A stretch of 15,696 bases of DNA from CAMCQY01 sp044370415 (lineage in GTDB: Bacteria; Planctomycetota; Planctomycetia; Pirellulales; UBA1268): the NCBI GenBank assembly GCA_044370415.1, contig JBILVO010000097.1, positions 1 to 15,696 on the forward strand. The letters run 5' to 3'. Below, one piece after another: positions 1 through 8,600 of this stretch. The position numbers and the translations under genes were made by a program. Numbering within the stretch: the first letter of the stretch is position 1; each line of letters starts with the position of its first letter. The notes under the pieces were generated by a model. It had not been told where the DNA came from and did no database searches. It saw only the letters and a program-made list of their open reading frames with translations.

Positions 1-904
1 CCTTCCGCTCGACCGGCGTGAACGTGGTGTGGGTGCCGGCCTCGTCGACGTGCTTCTTGGCCGACCAGGTGACGACCGTCGAATCCTCGAGCACGCCGAG
101 GTACTCCAGCGGCCGCAGCGGCCCCGTGGACGTCTTCCCGGCGTAGCGATCGGGCAGCGCCTTGATCGTGCCCACCGGCCGCAGGTCGTGGTCCTTCGTC
201 TGCGGCGTGCCGTCGACGAGCACCCGGCCGTCGGGAGCGACCGTCCGCACCTGCGGCGTGAGGTCGGCGGCGAGTCCGGTGGCGACCGAGAGGCCGCGGT
301 TCAGGATCATCGCGGCGAGGATGCCGCAGAAGAAGACCAGGAGCGAGCCCTTGATGAACTGCACCCAGGTCGTCGAGACCATGCCGGCGGTGACCACGAT
401 CAGCGTCACGGCCACGCCCACGAGGATCACGCCGACGGCATGCGGCAGGCCGAGCAGCGGCACGATCAGGTCGCCAGCACCCACCATCTGCGGGATCAGA
501 TAGAAGATGCTCACGACGAGCGTGGAGATCGCCACCGCGAGCTTGATGCCGCGGCTGTTGAACCGGCTGTCGAGGGCGTCGGCGAACGTGAACTTCCCGA
601 GCGCCTTGATCGGCTCGGCGATCACGAACAGCGCCACGATCCAGCCGGCCAGGAAGCCTATCGAGTAGAGGAAGCCGTCGTAGCCGTTGAAGGCGATCAT
701 CCCACAGATGCCGAGGAACGACGCCGCCGAGAGGTAGTCGCCCGCGAAGGCGATGCCGTTGACGAACCAGGGGATCTCGCCGTGGGCGGCGTAGTAGCCC
801 TGGGCCGACTGCCCCTTGCGGCCCAGATAGAACGACAGGCCGACGACGCCGAGCACGAACGCGGCGAAGATCGCGATGGCGGGGGCGGAGGTCTCGTAGA
901 GCAT
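1..904 (-). CDS. ActP-like sodium:solute symporter, C-terminus cut off by window edge
   Basis: This is an inner-membrane secondary transporter of the sodium:solute symporter (SSS) family; relatives of the ActP type import acetate or other short carboxylates with a cation. The 301 visible residues begin MLYETSAPAI. Hydrophobic segments lie near residues 8-26, 46-72, 78-98, 121-140, 145-172 and 180-203. The segments GDYLSAASFLG (55-65) and GMVSTTWVQFIKG (174-186) match SSS/ActP core helices. After residue ~205 comes a polar stretch of about 95 residues with no membrane segment, running to the window edge, which implies a large extracytoplasmic insertion. The ATG at 904 is preceded by AGGAG (915-919) with a 10-nt spacer. 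The start lies 37 bp after the stop of a DUF485 gene, the usual partner upstream of actP. Family assignment is firm; substrate is inferred from the ActP/DUF485 pairing and is uncertain. Confidence 0.9.
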   Translation of the reverse strand, partial: MLYETSAPAIAIFAAFVLGVVGLSFYLGRKGQSAQGYYAAHGEIPWFVNGIAFAGDYLSAASFLGICGMIAFNGYDGFLYSIGFLAGWIVALFVIAEPIKALGKFTFADALDSRFNSRGIKLAVAISTLVVSIFYLIPQMVGAGDLIVPLLGLPHAVGVILVGVAVTLIVVTAGMVSTTWVQFIKGSLLVFFCGILAAMILNRGLSVATGLAADLTPQVRTVAPDGRVLVDGTPQTKDHDLRPVGTIKALPDRYAGKTSTGPLRPLEYLGVLEDSTVVTWSAKKHVDEAGTHTTFTPVERK

Positions 905-941
905 CGACTGGGGACTCCTGGCGGGATGGCGCGGCGGCGGC

Positions 942-1214
942 TCAGACCCGCGGCGGACGGCCGCCGCCCTCGACGGCGCGGCAGGCGGCCATGTAGATGA
1001 TGGCCAGCAGGAATGCTCCTGCGATCAGGCCCATGCCGTAGGCGATGGCGAGGTTCACACCGCCAAAGGGACGCAGCGAGAGCAGGTCGGGGCGAAAGAG
1101 CACGAGGCCCATGAAGCCCGCGTAGAGCAGCACGTAGACCCAGAAGAGCGCCAGGCCGATCCTGTTCGCGGCACTTCCGGGGCGGGACGACTTCCTCGAT
1201 TCCTCTCCAACCAT
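942..1214 (-). CDS. DUF485 family small membrane protein (YjcH-like), partner of the symporter
   Basis: This 90-aa protein has two predicted membrane helices (about residues 20-40 and 54-76) joined by a short loop containing RPDLLSLRPFGGVNLA, which matches the DUF485 pattern. DUF485 genes, such as E. coli yjcH, typically sit immediately upstream of actP-type acetate symporters, and that arrangement is seen here with a 37-bp spacer. The biochemical role of the family is not established; an accessory role for the transporter is inferred. The start is taken as the ATG at 1214 because AGGGGAGG (1220-1227) lies just upstream. A longer open frame extends to 1388, but it overlaps the preceding sulfatase gene and its added residues are compositionally biased and unlike the family. 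Confidence 0.85.
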   Translation of the reverse strand: MVGEESRKSSRPGSAANRIGLALFWVYVLLYAGFMGLVLFRPDLLSLRPFGGVNLAIAYGMGLIAGAFLLAIIYMAACRAVEGGGRPPRV

Positions 1215-1293
1215 GCCTGCCTCCCCTGGTGGTGGACCGCCACGATGACGGCGCCGCGGTCGACGAGTGTAGCACCGCCAGCGCCGGCGCGGG

Positions 1294-2697
1294 CTATGCC
1301 GCGTCCTTCCGCCTCGGCTGCGACTGCTTCGCGGGCTTCCTCTCGCGTCCGTTCGTCGGCTCGGTCCGCCACCAGTCGGGCCCCTCACCCTCGATCTCGG
1401 CGGTGTGTGCCCGCAGGCGGGCCATCATCGCCGCGAGCCGCTCGGGCTCCCGCGCGGCGAGGTCGTGTGCCTCGGCTCTGTCGGCGGCGAGGTCGTAGAG
1501 TTCGGGCTTCTCGAGCGACTCGTCGACGACGATCTTCCAGTCGCCCTCGCGGTAGGCCACCTTCCCGCCCCACCGCCAGTAGAGCGGCACCCGCCGGTCC
1601 ACGCCGCCGCCGGAAAGGAGCGGCAGAAGGCTCGTGCCGTCGAGCTTCCGATCGGCCGCCGGGGCGACGCCCGCAGCGGCCAGCATCGTCACGAAAAAGT
1701 CGCTGCCCACCACCGGCAGGTCGCTCGTGGTCCCGGGCTTGATCCTCGCGGGCCAGCGGACCATCCCCGGCACGCGATGTCCCCCCTCGTACATCGACCG
1801 CTTGCGGCCGCGCAGGTCCCCCGCCAGGCCGCGGCCCGGCCCCTTCGTGCCGTCCCCCTCGGGGCCATTGTCGCTGGTGAAGATGACCAGCGTGTTCTCC
1901 GTGAGCCCGAGCGCGTCGAGCGACTTCATCACCGTCCCGAAGGCGTCGTCGAGCTGCGTGACGTTCGCCCGGTAGGTCCGCTCCTCGGCGTCGGCGATCC
2001 TCGCATGCTGCTTCTCGTACCGCTCGGCCGACGCGATCGGGTAGTGCGGCTCATGGGCCCAGACCGCGAGAAAAAAAGGCTTCGTCCGATCCCGCTTCGT
2101 CTCGAGCCAGGTCACCGCCTCCCGGGCGATGAACGGGGCGGAATAGTCTTCGACCTTCCCCACGGACTGGCCGTTGCGGACGAAGTTCTCCGGAAAGGCG
2201 TGGCTCGGGGCGGCGTTGTTCTGGGTGCCGAGCCACCAGGCATAGCCGTGGTCGGAGGGCTGCGGCTGGGCGGGATCGTTGAAGAGCCCATTCAGGTGCC
2301 ACTTGCCGACGTGGCAGGTGTCGTAGCCCGCCGCGTGAAGGAGCTTGGGCAGGGCGTGCTCACTCGTCCGCAGGTGGATCGGGCTGCCCTCCGGGATCCA
2401 GGTGAAGACGCCGTTTCTGTAGGGATGCCTGCCGGTAAGCAGCGCCGACCGCGACGGCGAGCAGACGCTGCCGGCCGAGTGGCAGTCGGTCAGCCGCAGG
2501 CCCTCGGCCGCAAAGCGATCGAGGTGCGGCGTGATGGCCGCGGCGTTGCCGTAGCAGCCGAGCTCGCCGTAGCCGAGGTCGTCGGCCAGCACGAGCACGA
2601 CGTTGGGCCGCGGGTCGGCCGCAGCGGCGGAGGGCATCCAGGGCGACGACCCGATCGCGAGCACGATCGCCACGACGATCACGAGACTACGACGCAT
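1294..2697 (-). CDS. Secreted single-domain sulfatase (arylsulfatase A-like)
   Basis: This 467-aa type I sulfatase would hydrolyse sulfate esters on a carbohydrate or aryl substrate outside the cytoplasm. A signal peptide covers about residues 1-27 (hydrophobic LVIVVAIVLAIG, then Ala-rich cleavage region). The metal-binding pair D39-D40 precedes the formylglycine motif C79-S-P-S-R83, with G-K-W-H at 131-134 and S-D-N-G at 275-278, so all core catalytic elements are present. Length is normal for the family. The C-terminus is an Arg/Lys/Gln-rich tail (residues ~450-467, with RERKPAKQSQ) resembling a linker inside the giant fusion protein upstream. The ATG at 2697 has AAGGGAG (2705-2711) with a 7-nt spacer and follows the twin-sulfatase stop by 63 bp, consistent with the same transcript. 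Exact sulfated sugar is unknown. Confidence 0.93.
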   Translation of the reverse strand: MRRSLVIVVAIVLAIGSSPWMPSAAAADPRPNVVLVLADDLGYGELGCYGNAAAITPHLDRFAAEGLRLTDCHSAGSVCSPSRSALLTGRHPYRNGVFTWIPEGSPIHLRTSEHALPKLLHAAGYDTCHVGKWHLNGLFNDPAQPQPSDHGYAWWLGTQNNAAPSHAFPENFVRNGQSVGKVEDYSAPFIAREAVTWLETKRDRTKPFFLAVWAHEPHYPIASAERYEKQHARIADAEERTYRANVTQLDDAFGTVMKSLDALGLTENTLVIFTSDNGPEGDGTKGPGRGLAGDLRGRKRSMYEGGHRVPGMVRWPARIKPGTTSDLPVVGSDFFVTMLAAAGVAPAADRKLDGTSLLPLLSGGGVDRRVPLYWRWGGKVAYREGDWKIVVDESLEKPELYDLAADRAEAHDLAAREPERLAAMMARLRAHTAEIEGEGPDWWRTEPTNGRERKPAKQSQPRRKDAA

Positions 2698-2760
2698 ACG
2701 GACACTCCCTTTCTCAAAACAATCCTCGGTCTGGCGGCCCCGGCATGAACGGCACGCGCG

Positions 2761-5565
2761 TCACCCGGCCTTCCTGCGCCGCGGCTTCCGCTGCCTGTCG
2801 AGGAGCGGGTCGCCCGCCGCCTGCTGGGCCGCTTCGAGCCGCCCGTCGAGCTCGGACCGTCGGCCACGGTCGGCCGGTTCCGCGGCGAGATCGACGAGTT
2901 CGTCAGGATCCTTGGCCACATGAAAAAGCTGCGTCCGTCCCGCCGCCGGATACTCGATGAGCTTCCACTCCGGCGTGACCAACGCCCGCTGGACATCGCG
3001 GTAGGCCAGGAGCAGCTCCGGCCGCACCGCGGCCATCTCGCCACGAAGCACCGGCACGAGACTTGTGCAGTCGCTGTCGGCCGGTGGGGCGACGCCCGCG
3101 AGGTCGCCGACCGTCGCCACGAGGTCGTGGAGATAGCAGAGGGCCGGCGTGCGCGTGGCCCCGGGCACGCCCGGGCCGGCGATGACGGCCGGTGGCCGCA
3201 TCGAATGCTCGTAGAGGTTTTGCTTGCCGAGCAGGCCGTGGCTGCCCAACGCCAGGCCGTGGTCGCTCGTGAAGAGGACCACCGTGTCGGCCAGCCGTCC
3301 CTTCTTCTCGAGCGCCGCCACGATCCGCGCGATCTGGGCGTCCATCCCCTCGATGCAGGCGTAGTAGTCGGCGAGCTCCCGCGAGATCGCCTCCCGGGTC
3401 CGCGGCCAGCCGAGCAGTTTTTCGTCGCGGATCGCCAGCTCGCCGTTGTCGAAGGGATGCTCCGGCAGGAAGTTGGCCGGCGGCGGCGGCTCGTGGCCGA
3501 CGAACCGCTCGCGAAAGCCCGCCGGCGGCTGCCGGGGGTCGTGCGGCGCCGTGAACGCCACCCAGGCGAAGAACGGCTCGTCACCGAGCGACTCGACGAA
3601 CTCCACGGCGGCGTTCCCGAAGAGCTCCGAGGAGTGGGTGCCCGTCGCAGCGGCCTTCACCGGTTCGCCGTGATCGGAAAACGAGACGACGGGCACGGCG
3701 AGCTGGTCGTGCATCCCGCCGAAGAAGACGTTGCGACCCGCGGCGAAGCACCGCGTGGCCGAGGGGCCGCCGTTGTGCCACTTGCCCGTGAGGAACGTCC
3801 GGTAGCCGGCCCGGCCAAAAGCCTCCGGCCAGGTGTCGCAGTCTCGCAGTTGCTCGTCGATGCGGAAGAGCGACCGGCCGGAGAGCATCATCGCGCGGCT
3901 GGGCACGCAGACGGCCCCCTGCATGCTCCCCATGCAGTAGGTCCGGCTGCAGACCGCCCCCCGCGCCACGAGCGCATCGAGCGCCGGCGTCCTGATCGCC
4001 GGATTGCCCACCGCGTGGATCGTGTCGGCCCGCTGGTCGTCGCTCAGGATCACAAGGACACTTGGACGCCGCGTGGCCTTCGTCTCAGCGGCGGCTTTTT
4101 CACCGGCGGCCGCCGGCTTGTCACTCGCAAGGCCATCCACCAGGGGGAGCCGCCAGTCGGGATGCGGCACGTGCTCACGGGCGAGGATCGCCTCCATCTT
4201 TCTCACGACGTCGGGATGGTCGGCGGCGACGTCGTGCGACTCCGTGGGATCGGCCGCGAGGTTGTAGAGCTCCGTGGGAAGGGGCTCGGCGGCGTTCTTG
4301 GCGGCCGCCCGACGCACCGCCTTCCACTTGCCCTGCAGGGCAGCCTGCCAGTTCTTCTCGGTCAGCTCACGGTAGAGCATCCGCTCCATGGCAGCGGCCG
4401 ACGTCCCGCGGAGCGGGCCGGCGACGCTCGTGCCGTCGAGCCCCTGCGGGATCCGGTCGGCGAGGCCGGCCAGATCGAGCAGCGTCGGCAGCCAGTCCTC
4501 AAAACCGGTGGGAGCTTCGATCGTGCGTCCGGCAGGAATCTTCCCCGGCCAGACGGCGACCGTCGGCACCCGCAGGCCGCCCTCGTATGGCGAGGCCTTC
4601 CAGCCTCGCATCCGAGCGTTGCTCGCGAGCCGCGCGGTGTCGAGGCCGCCGGCGCCGGGAAAGGTGGCGCCATTGTCGCTCGAGAAGACGAAGATCGTGT
4701 CGTCGGCGATGCCGAGCTCCTCGAGCAGCGCGATGATCCTGCCCAGTTCGCGGTCCATCCTCGTGATCATCGCCGCGTAGGTCGCCAGCGGCCGCTCGCA
4801 GGGGATGTAGCCCTTGCCGCCGTTGTAGGGCAGCTCATCCGCGAACTGCTGCGCGTAGTCGGCCAGCGACGGCTCGTCGGCGGGCACCTGCAGGGCCATA
4901 TGCGGCACTGTCGTCGGCACGTAGAGAAAGAACGGCCGGCCGGCGTGCCGGCGGACGAACTCCAGCTGCTTTCCGGCGATGAGGTCGGCCGAGTAGGTCT
5001 TCCCGTCGAGCTCCACCCGCTCCCGGCCGTCCCAGAGATGGTCGGGATAGAAGCTGTGGGCCTCCCGCTGGCAGTTGTAGCCGAAGAATTCGTCGAAGCC
5101 GCAGGCGATCGGGTCGGACACGCTTCCCGGCCCGCCGAGTCCCCACTTGCCAAACCCACCGGTCGCATAGCCGGCGTCGTGGAGAACGCCCGTCAGCGTC
5201 ACGGTGCCGGCCGGCATCGGCGCCTGCCCCTCGGGCTTCGCCTCGCGGTTGCTCCGCACGACCGCATGGCCCGGGTGCCTGCCGGTCATCAGCACGCAGC
5301 GGCTGGGGGCGCAGACGGCGTTGCCGGCCCAGTGCCGCGTGAGCTGCGTGCCCCGCGCGAAGAGCCTGTCGATGTTGGGCGTGCGGATCTCTTTCGAGCC
5401 GAGCGCGGAGATGTCGCCCATGCCGAGATCGTCGCAGAGGAAGAAGACGATGTTCGGCCGCCGGGCTGCGTCCGGCGCACCGGCCGGGGCATCAGCAGCA
5501 CCCGCGGCGGCGGCCAGCGTCACTGCCACGAGCGACAGAAACAGTGACGCTGATCCTGCACGCAT
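2761..5565 (-). CDS. Twin-sulfatase: two complete sulfatase modules in one secreted protein
   Basis: This 934-aa protein carries two type I sulfatase modules after one signal peptide (about residues 1-24). Module 1 (~36-480) has D45-D46, formylglycine motif C85-A-P-S-R89, G-K-W-G at 139-142 and S-D-N-G at 296-299. Gly in place of the usual His after K-W is a variant I recall from some arylsulfatase subfamilies. Module 2 (~501-915) has S-D-D at 508-510, C553-V-P-S-R557, G-K-W-H at 594-597 and S-D-H-G at 767-770. An Ala/Lys/Glu-rich linker (481-500) with no second signal peptide joins them. The protein ends in a basic tail (RQRKPRRRKAG). The ATG at 5565 is chosen because AAGGAG (5574-5579) lies 8 nt upstream and the signal peptide starts there; an in-frame GTG at 5595 adds ten polar residues and has no such site. 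The two modules differ strongly, so this is not a recent internal duplication. Substrates are unknown. Confidence 0.92.
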   Translation of the reverse strand: MRAGSASLFLSLVAVTLAAAAGAADAPAGAPDAARRPNIVFFLCDDLGMGDISALGSKEIRTPNIDRLFARGTQLTRHWAGNAVCAPSRCVLMTGRHPGHAVVRSNREAKPEGQAPMPAGTVTLTGVLHDAGYATGGFGKWGLGGPGSVSDPIACGFDEFFGYNCQREAHSFYPDHLWDGRERVELDGKTYSADLIAGKQLEFVRRHAGRPFFLYVPTTVPHMALQVPADEPSLADYAQQFADELPYNGGKGYIPCERPLATYAAMITRMDRELGRIIALLEELGIADDTIFVFSSDNGATFPGAGGLDTARLASNARMRGWKASPYEGGLRVPTVAVWPGKIPAGRTIEAPTGFEDWLPTLLDLAGLADRIPQGLDGTSVAGPLRGTSAAAMERMLYRELTEKNWQAALQGKWKAVRRAAAKNAAEPLPTELYNLAADPTESHDVAADHPDVVRKMEAILAREHVPHPDWRLPLVDGLASDKPAAAGEKAAAETKATRRPSVLVILSDDQRADTIHAVGNPAIRTPALDALVARGAVCSRTYCMGSMQGAVCVPSRAMMLSGRSLFRIDEQLRDCDTWPEAFGRAGYRTFLTGKWHNGGPSATRCFAAGRNVFFGGMHDQLAVPVVSFSDHGEPVKAAATGTHSSELFGNAAVEFVESLGDEPFFAWVAFTAPHDPRQPPAGFRERFVGHEPPPPANFLPEHPFDNGELAIRDEKLLGWPRTREAISRELADYYACIEGMDAQIARIVAALEKKGRLADTVVLFTSDHGLALGSHGLLGKQNLYEHSMRPPAVIAGPGVPGATRTPALCYLHDLVATVGDLAGVAPPADSDCTSLVPVLRGEMAAVRPELLLAYRDVQRALVTPEWKLIEYPAAGRTQLFHVAKDPDELVDLAAEPADRGRRSELDGRLEAAQQAAGDPLLDRQRKPRRRKAG
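4066..4125 (-). other. Linker between the two modules of the twin-sulfatase
   Basis: This segment encodes residues 481-500 (ASDKPAAAGEKAAAETKATR), a low-complexity Ala/Lys/Glu stretch directly before the first beta strand of module 2 (PSVLVILSDD). It holds no stop codon and no membrane-type stretch. Its Ala-rich composition just before the strand resembles the region after signal-peptide cleavage in free sulfatases, so it may be the remnant of a former N-terminus. That origin is an inference. Confidence 0.6.
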
Positions 5566-5573
5566 GCGACGGT

Positions 5574-5579
5574 CTCCTT
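5574..5579 (-). promoter_or_regulatory. Ribosome binding site deciding the twin-sulfatase start
   Basis: AAGGAG lies 8 nt before the ATG at 5565. It decides in favour of this ATG over the in-frame GTG at 5595, which lies inside the 13-bp repeat block. The first two bases overlap the last repeat unit in transcription order. Confidence 0.75.
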
Positions 5580-5642
5580 CACTGTCCGGGTTCACTGTGC
5601 AGGTTCAATTGCCACGTTCACGTGCCAGATTCACTGGCCGGG
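5578..5642. repeat. Five tandem copies of a degenerate 13-bp repeat in the spacer between the two fusion genes
   Basis: On the plus strand five contiguous 13-mers start at 5578, 5591, 5604, 5617 and 5630: TTCACTGTCCGGG, TTCACTGTGCAGG, TTCAATTGCCACG, TTCACGTGCCAGA and TTCACTGGCCGGG. TTCA is invariant and position 10 is always C. Read on the coding (minus) strand each unit ends in TGAA. The TGA of the unit at 5630 is the stop codon of the giant fusion gene. The unit at 5578 runs into the Shine-Dalgarno sequence (5574-5579) of the twin-sulfatase gene. Because 13 is not a multiple of three, the successive TGAs fall in all three frames. Function is unknown: possible origins are slippage expansion of a stop/ribosome-binding segment, an RNA- or protein-binding array, or simple drift. 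Confidence 0.85.
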
Positions 5643-8600
5643 AGCGAGCACATTCAGCATATATTCGGCGACCGTCGCGTGCTTCACGTCGGGGGCGCCG
5701 GGATAGACCAGCTCGCAGGCCACGCCCGCCTGATCGAGCCGCTCCTTGAGCTTCACGCCGAAATTCGCCGTATGGGTCGGGTCCTTCTCCTCCTGCCCGA
5801 GCGCCGGCGGGGTGCCGTAGAAGAGGTAGACCGGCGGATCGTCGGCGGTGACGAGCGCGTAGGGGGAGTACCTGTTGATCACGGGCAGCAGCCGGTCACG
5901 GGCGTCGAGAAACGCCGCGAACTGGGTGTCGCGCTGCTCGGGGCTTGGCATGAAGCCGAAGGCGTGGCCGCCGTAGCGGCTGTTGGGCGTCCACTCCTTC
6001 ATCTGCGCGGGGTCGAGCGTCGTCTGGGCGCCGGTGACCGCGGCGGCGAGCAGCCGCGTCGACTCTCGCGCGACCGGGTCGGGGCTCGCGGGCTCGGCCA
6101 TGTCGTCGTGGAACGCCAGCCACAGGCTCGAGCAGGCGCCCGCCGAGCCGCCGCTGGCGGCCACGCGTCGCGGGTCGAACTGCCACTCGGCCGCCCGGCT
6201 CCGCACCGTCTGGAGCGCCCGGGCCGCATCCGAGAGCGGCGCGTCGACCGGCGGATCGATCTTCTCGGCGAGCGCCTCGCTGATGAACCGGTACTCGACC
6301 GACGCCACCGAGACGCCCGATTCGAGCATCTTTGGCAGCATCCCAGAGAGGCCGCTGAATCGGTCGCCCCCCTGCCAGCCGCCACCGTGGATGAAGAAGA
6401 GCAGCGGCGCCGGCATCTCGGCCGACGCCTTGGGGCTCTTCCAGAAGTGCAGCTTCTGCTTGGGGTGCGGGCCGTAGGAGACGTCGATGGCGGTGGGCTT
6501 GCCCCCCATCTGCTGCCAATAGGCCGTCGCGAACGGGTTCTCTGCCGGGCCGTCGAGGTTTTCGTTGACGAGGTCGGGCTGCACGCTCCGCCACCAGCGG
6601 TCGTACGCGCCGGCCAGCTTGGCCACGAGATCCGGATGCTGCTGTGCCACGTCGCTCTTCTCCCCCGGATCGACGGCGACGTCGTAGAGCTCCCAGGCGG
6701 CGGCCGCATTCTTCACGTTGACGAGCGACCACTTTCCCTCGCGAATACGGCAGTTGCGGTAGGCACTCTCGGCGGCCTGGCCCCGGTCCCAGCGGCCGAC
6801 GTGCGTGAAGAGCGGTCGATCGGGCCAGGCGGCGGCCTTGTCGCGCAACAGCGGCACGAGGCTGCGGCCCTCGACCTTCGCCGCGACATCCGCCGGGACC
6901 GTGGCGCCGGCCAGCTCGCAGAGCGTGGGAAAAACGTCGATGTGGGCCGTGACAGCGGGCACGTCGACTCCCGCGGGCAGCCCGCCCTGCCACCGCCAGA
7001 AGCTCGGCACGCGGGTGCCGCCCCGCCAGGGTGACCCCTTCGCCCCCCGCATCCCGTCGTTGAACACCGACTGCCCGGTGGCCGTGCCGTTGTCGGTCGT
7101 GAAGACGAGAAGCGTGTCGTCGGCGATGTCCAGGTCGTCGAGCTTCCGCAGGAGCTTGCCCATGTTCGTGTCGATGTTCTCGATCATCCCGTAGAACTTC
7201 GCGATGTCGGCCCGCTTGTTCGGCGGGCCGAGTCCCGCCGCCTCGAGGCGGGCCAGCGGCGCGGCGTCGGAACCGGGCGGGCAGTCGAGCGGGCCGTGCG
7301 GGGCGTTCGGCGTGACGTAGCAGAAGAAGGGCTCTCCGGCCTTGTGGCGGGCCTCGATCCAGTCGATCGCCTCCTTGAAGAAGACGTCGGTGCAGTAGCC
7401 CCGCGTGGCCACGAACTTCCCGTCGCTGCGGATCACGGGATTGAAGTAGCTGTTGCCCGGCGCGTCACCGCAGCTGCCCGGGTAGGTCTGGCCGATGCCG
7501 CCGGCGCCGTGGATGAAGACGCGGTCGAATCCGCGACGGCCGGGCTGATACTCGTCCTCGTCGCCCAGGTGCCACTTGCCGAAGATGCCGGTCGTGTAGC
7601 CGGAAGCTTTGAGCACCTGCGGCAGCGTCGTGGCCGTGAGGACGAGCCGCTCGCGCTCGAGGATCGTGTGCGTGATGCCAGAGCGAAACTCGTGCCGCCC
7701 TGTCATGAGGGCCGACCGCGTCGGGGAGCAGGTGGGGCTCGCGTGAAACTCCGTGAGCCGCACGCTCTCGCGGTGGAGCCGGTCGAGGTGCGGCGTCTTC
7801 AGCACGGGATTGCCGTGGGCGGCGATGTCGCCGTAGCCCTGGTCGTCGGTCATCACGTAGATGATGTTCGGCCGACGGCGCGGGGCTGCCGCGCCGGCTG
7901 CCGCGGCACTCACGGAACCGGCGGCAGCCTGCTCCGCTGCGGGCTTTTCGGGCACGGCGGTGACGGTGTCGGCGGGACGCACGCCCGTGCCGGTGCGACC
8001 CGTGAGCCGGTCGCCGAGCTCCGCCCGGCTCCGCTCGGCGAGCGCCTCGAGCCGGGCGACGATCTCAGGGTGCTGCGCGGCGACGTCCAGCTTCTCGCCG
8101 GCATCGGCGGCGAGGTCGTAGAGCTCCCGGCGCACCTTGAGCGGCTCGTAGCCGGCGGGTGTGCCCCCCGAGCCCGGCGCGCGGTCCTCGAGCGCCCGCG
8201 CCGTGTGCGGCAGGAAGAGCTTCCAGCGGCCCTCGCGGACGGCCTGCAGCTCGTTGTCGCCAAACCAGAACGAATAGACCGCCGGGGTGGCATCGGCCGA
8301 CGGCGTGTGCCCGAGGAAGAGCGGCCAGCGGTCGTGGCCGTCGATTCGCTTTCCATTGACCGTGCAAAAGCCTTCCGTGTCGGTCGGCAGTGGCGGGCCG
8401 GTGAGCCCGGCGACCGTGGGCAGGATGTCGATCGTCATCAGCGGCGCGTCGCAGACCGTGCCGGCCGGGATCCGGCCCGGCAGCCGCGCCACGCAGGGCA
8501 CGCGGTGCCCCCCCTCGAACGTCGTCCCCTTCCCCTCGCGGAGCCCGCCGGCCGAGCCGGCATGGTCGCCGTAGGAGAGCCACGGGCCGTTGTCACTCGT

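Noticed and set aside
1266..1274. TGCTACACT on the minus strand, a possible extended -10 element before the DUF485 gene
   Set aside because: No -35-like sequence lies at the right distance and the match is short in GC-rich DNA, so it is not listed as a promoter.
1281..1290. A 10-bp palindrome GCGCCGGCGC between the sulfatase and the DUF485 gene
   Set aside because: It is short, has no loop and no U-run, and is expected by chance in DNA of this composition.
2716..2748. A short minus-strand leader frame of about ten codons (MPGPPDRGLF) before the single sulfatase
   Set aside because: It has no convincing ribosome binding site and no regulatory codon pattern; such frames arise by chance in a 63-bp gap.
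2920..5547. An 875-codon open frame on the plus strand opposite the twin-sulfatase
   Set aside because: It is the same kind of antisense shadow: low-complexity Arg/Gly/Glu-rich translation, no domain, no ribosome binding site of note.
5544..7034. A 496-codon plus-strand open frame, and similar ones at 29-1000, 1405-2748, 11839-13392 and 13638-14735
   Set aside because: All lie opposite well-supported minus-strand genes and show the same codon-shadow composition.
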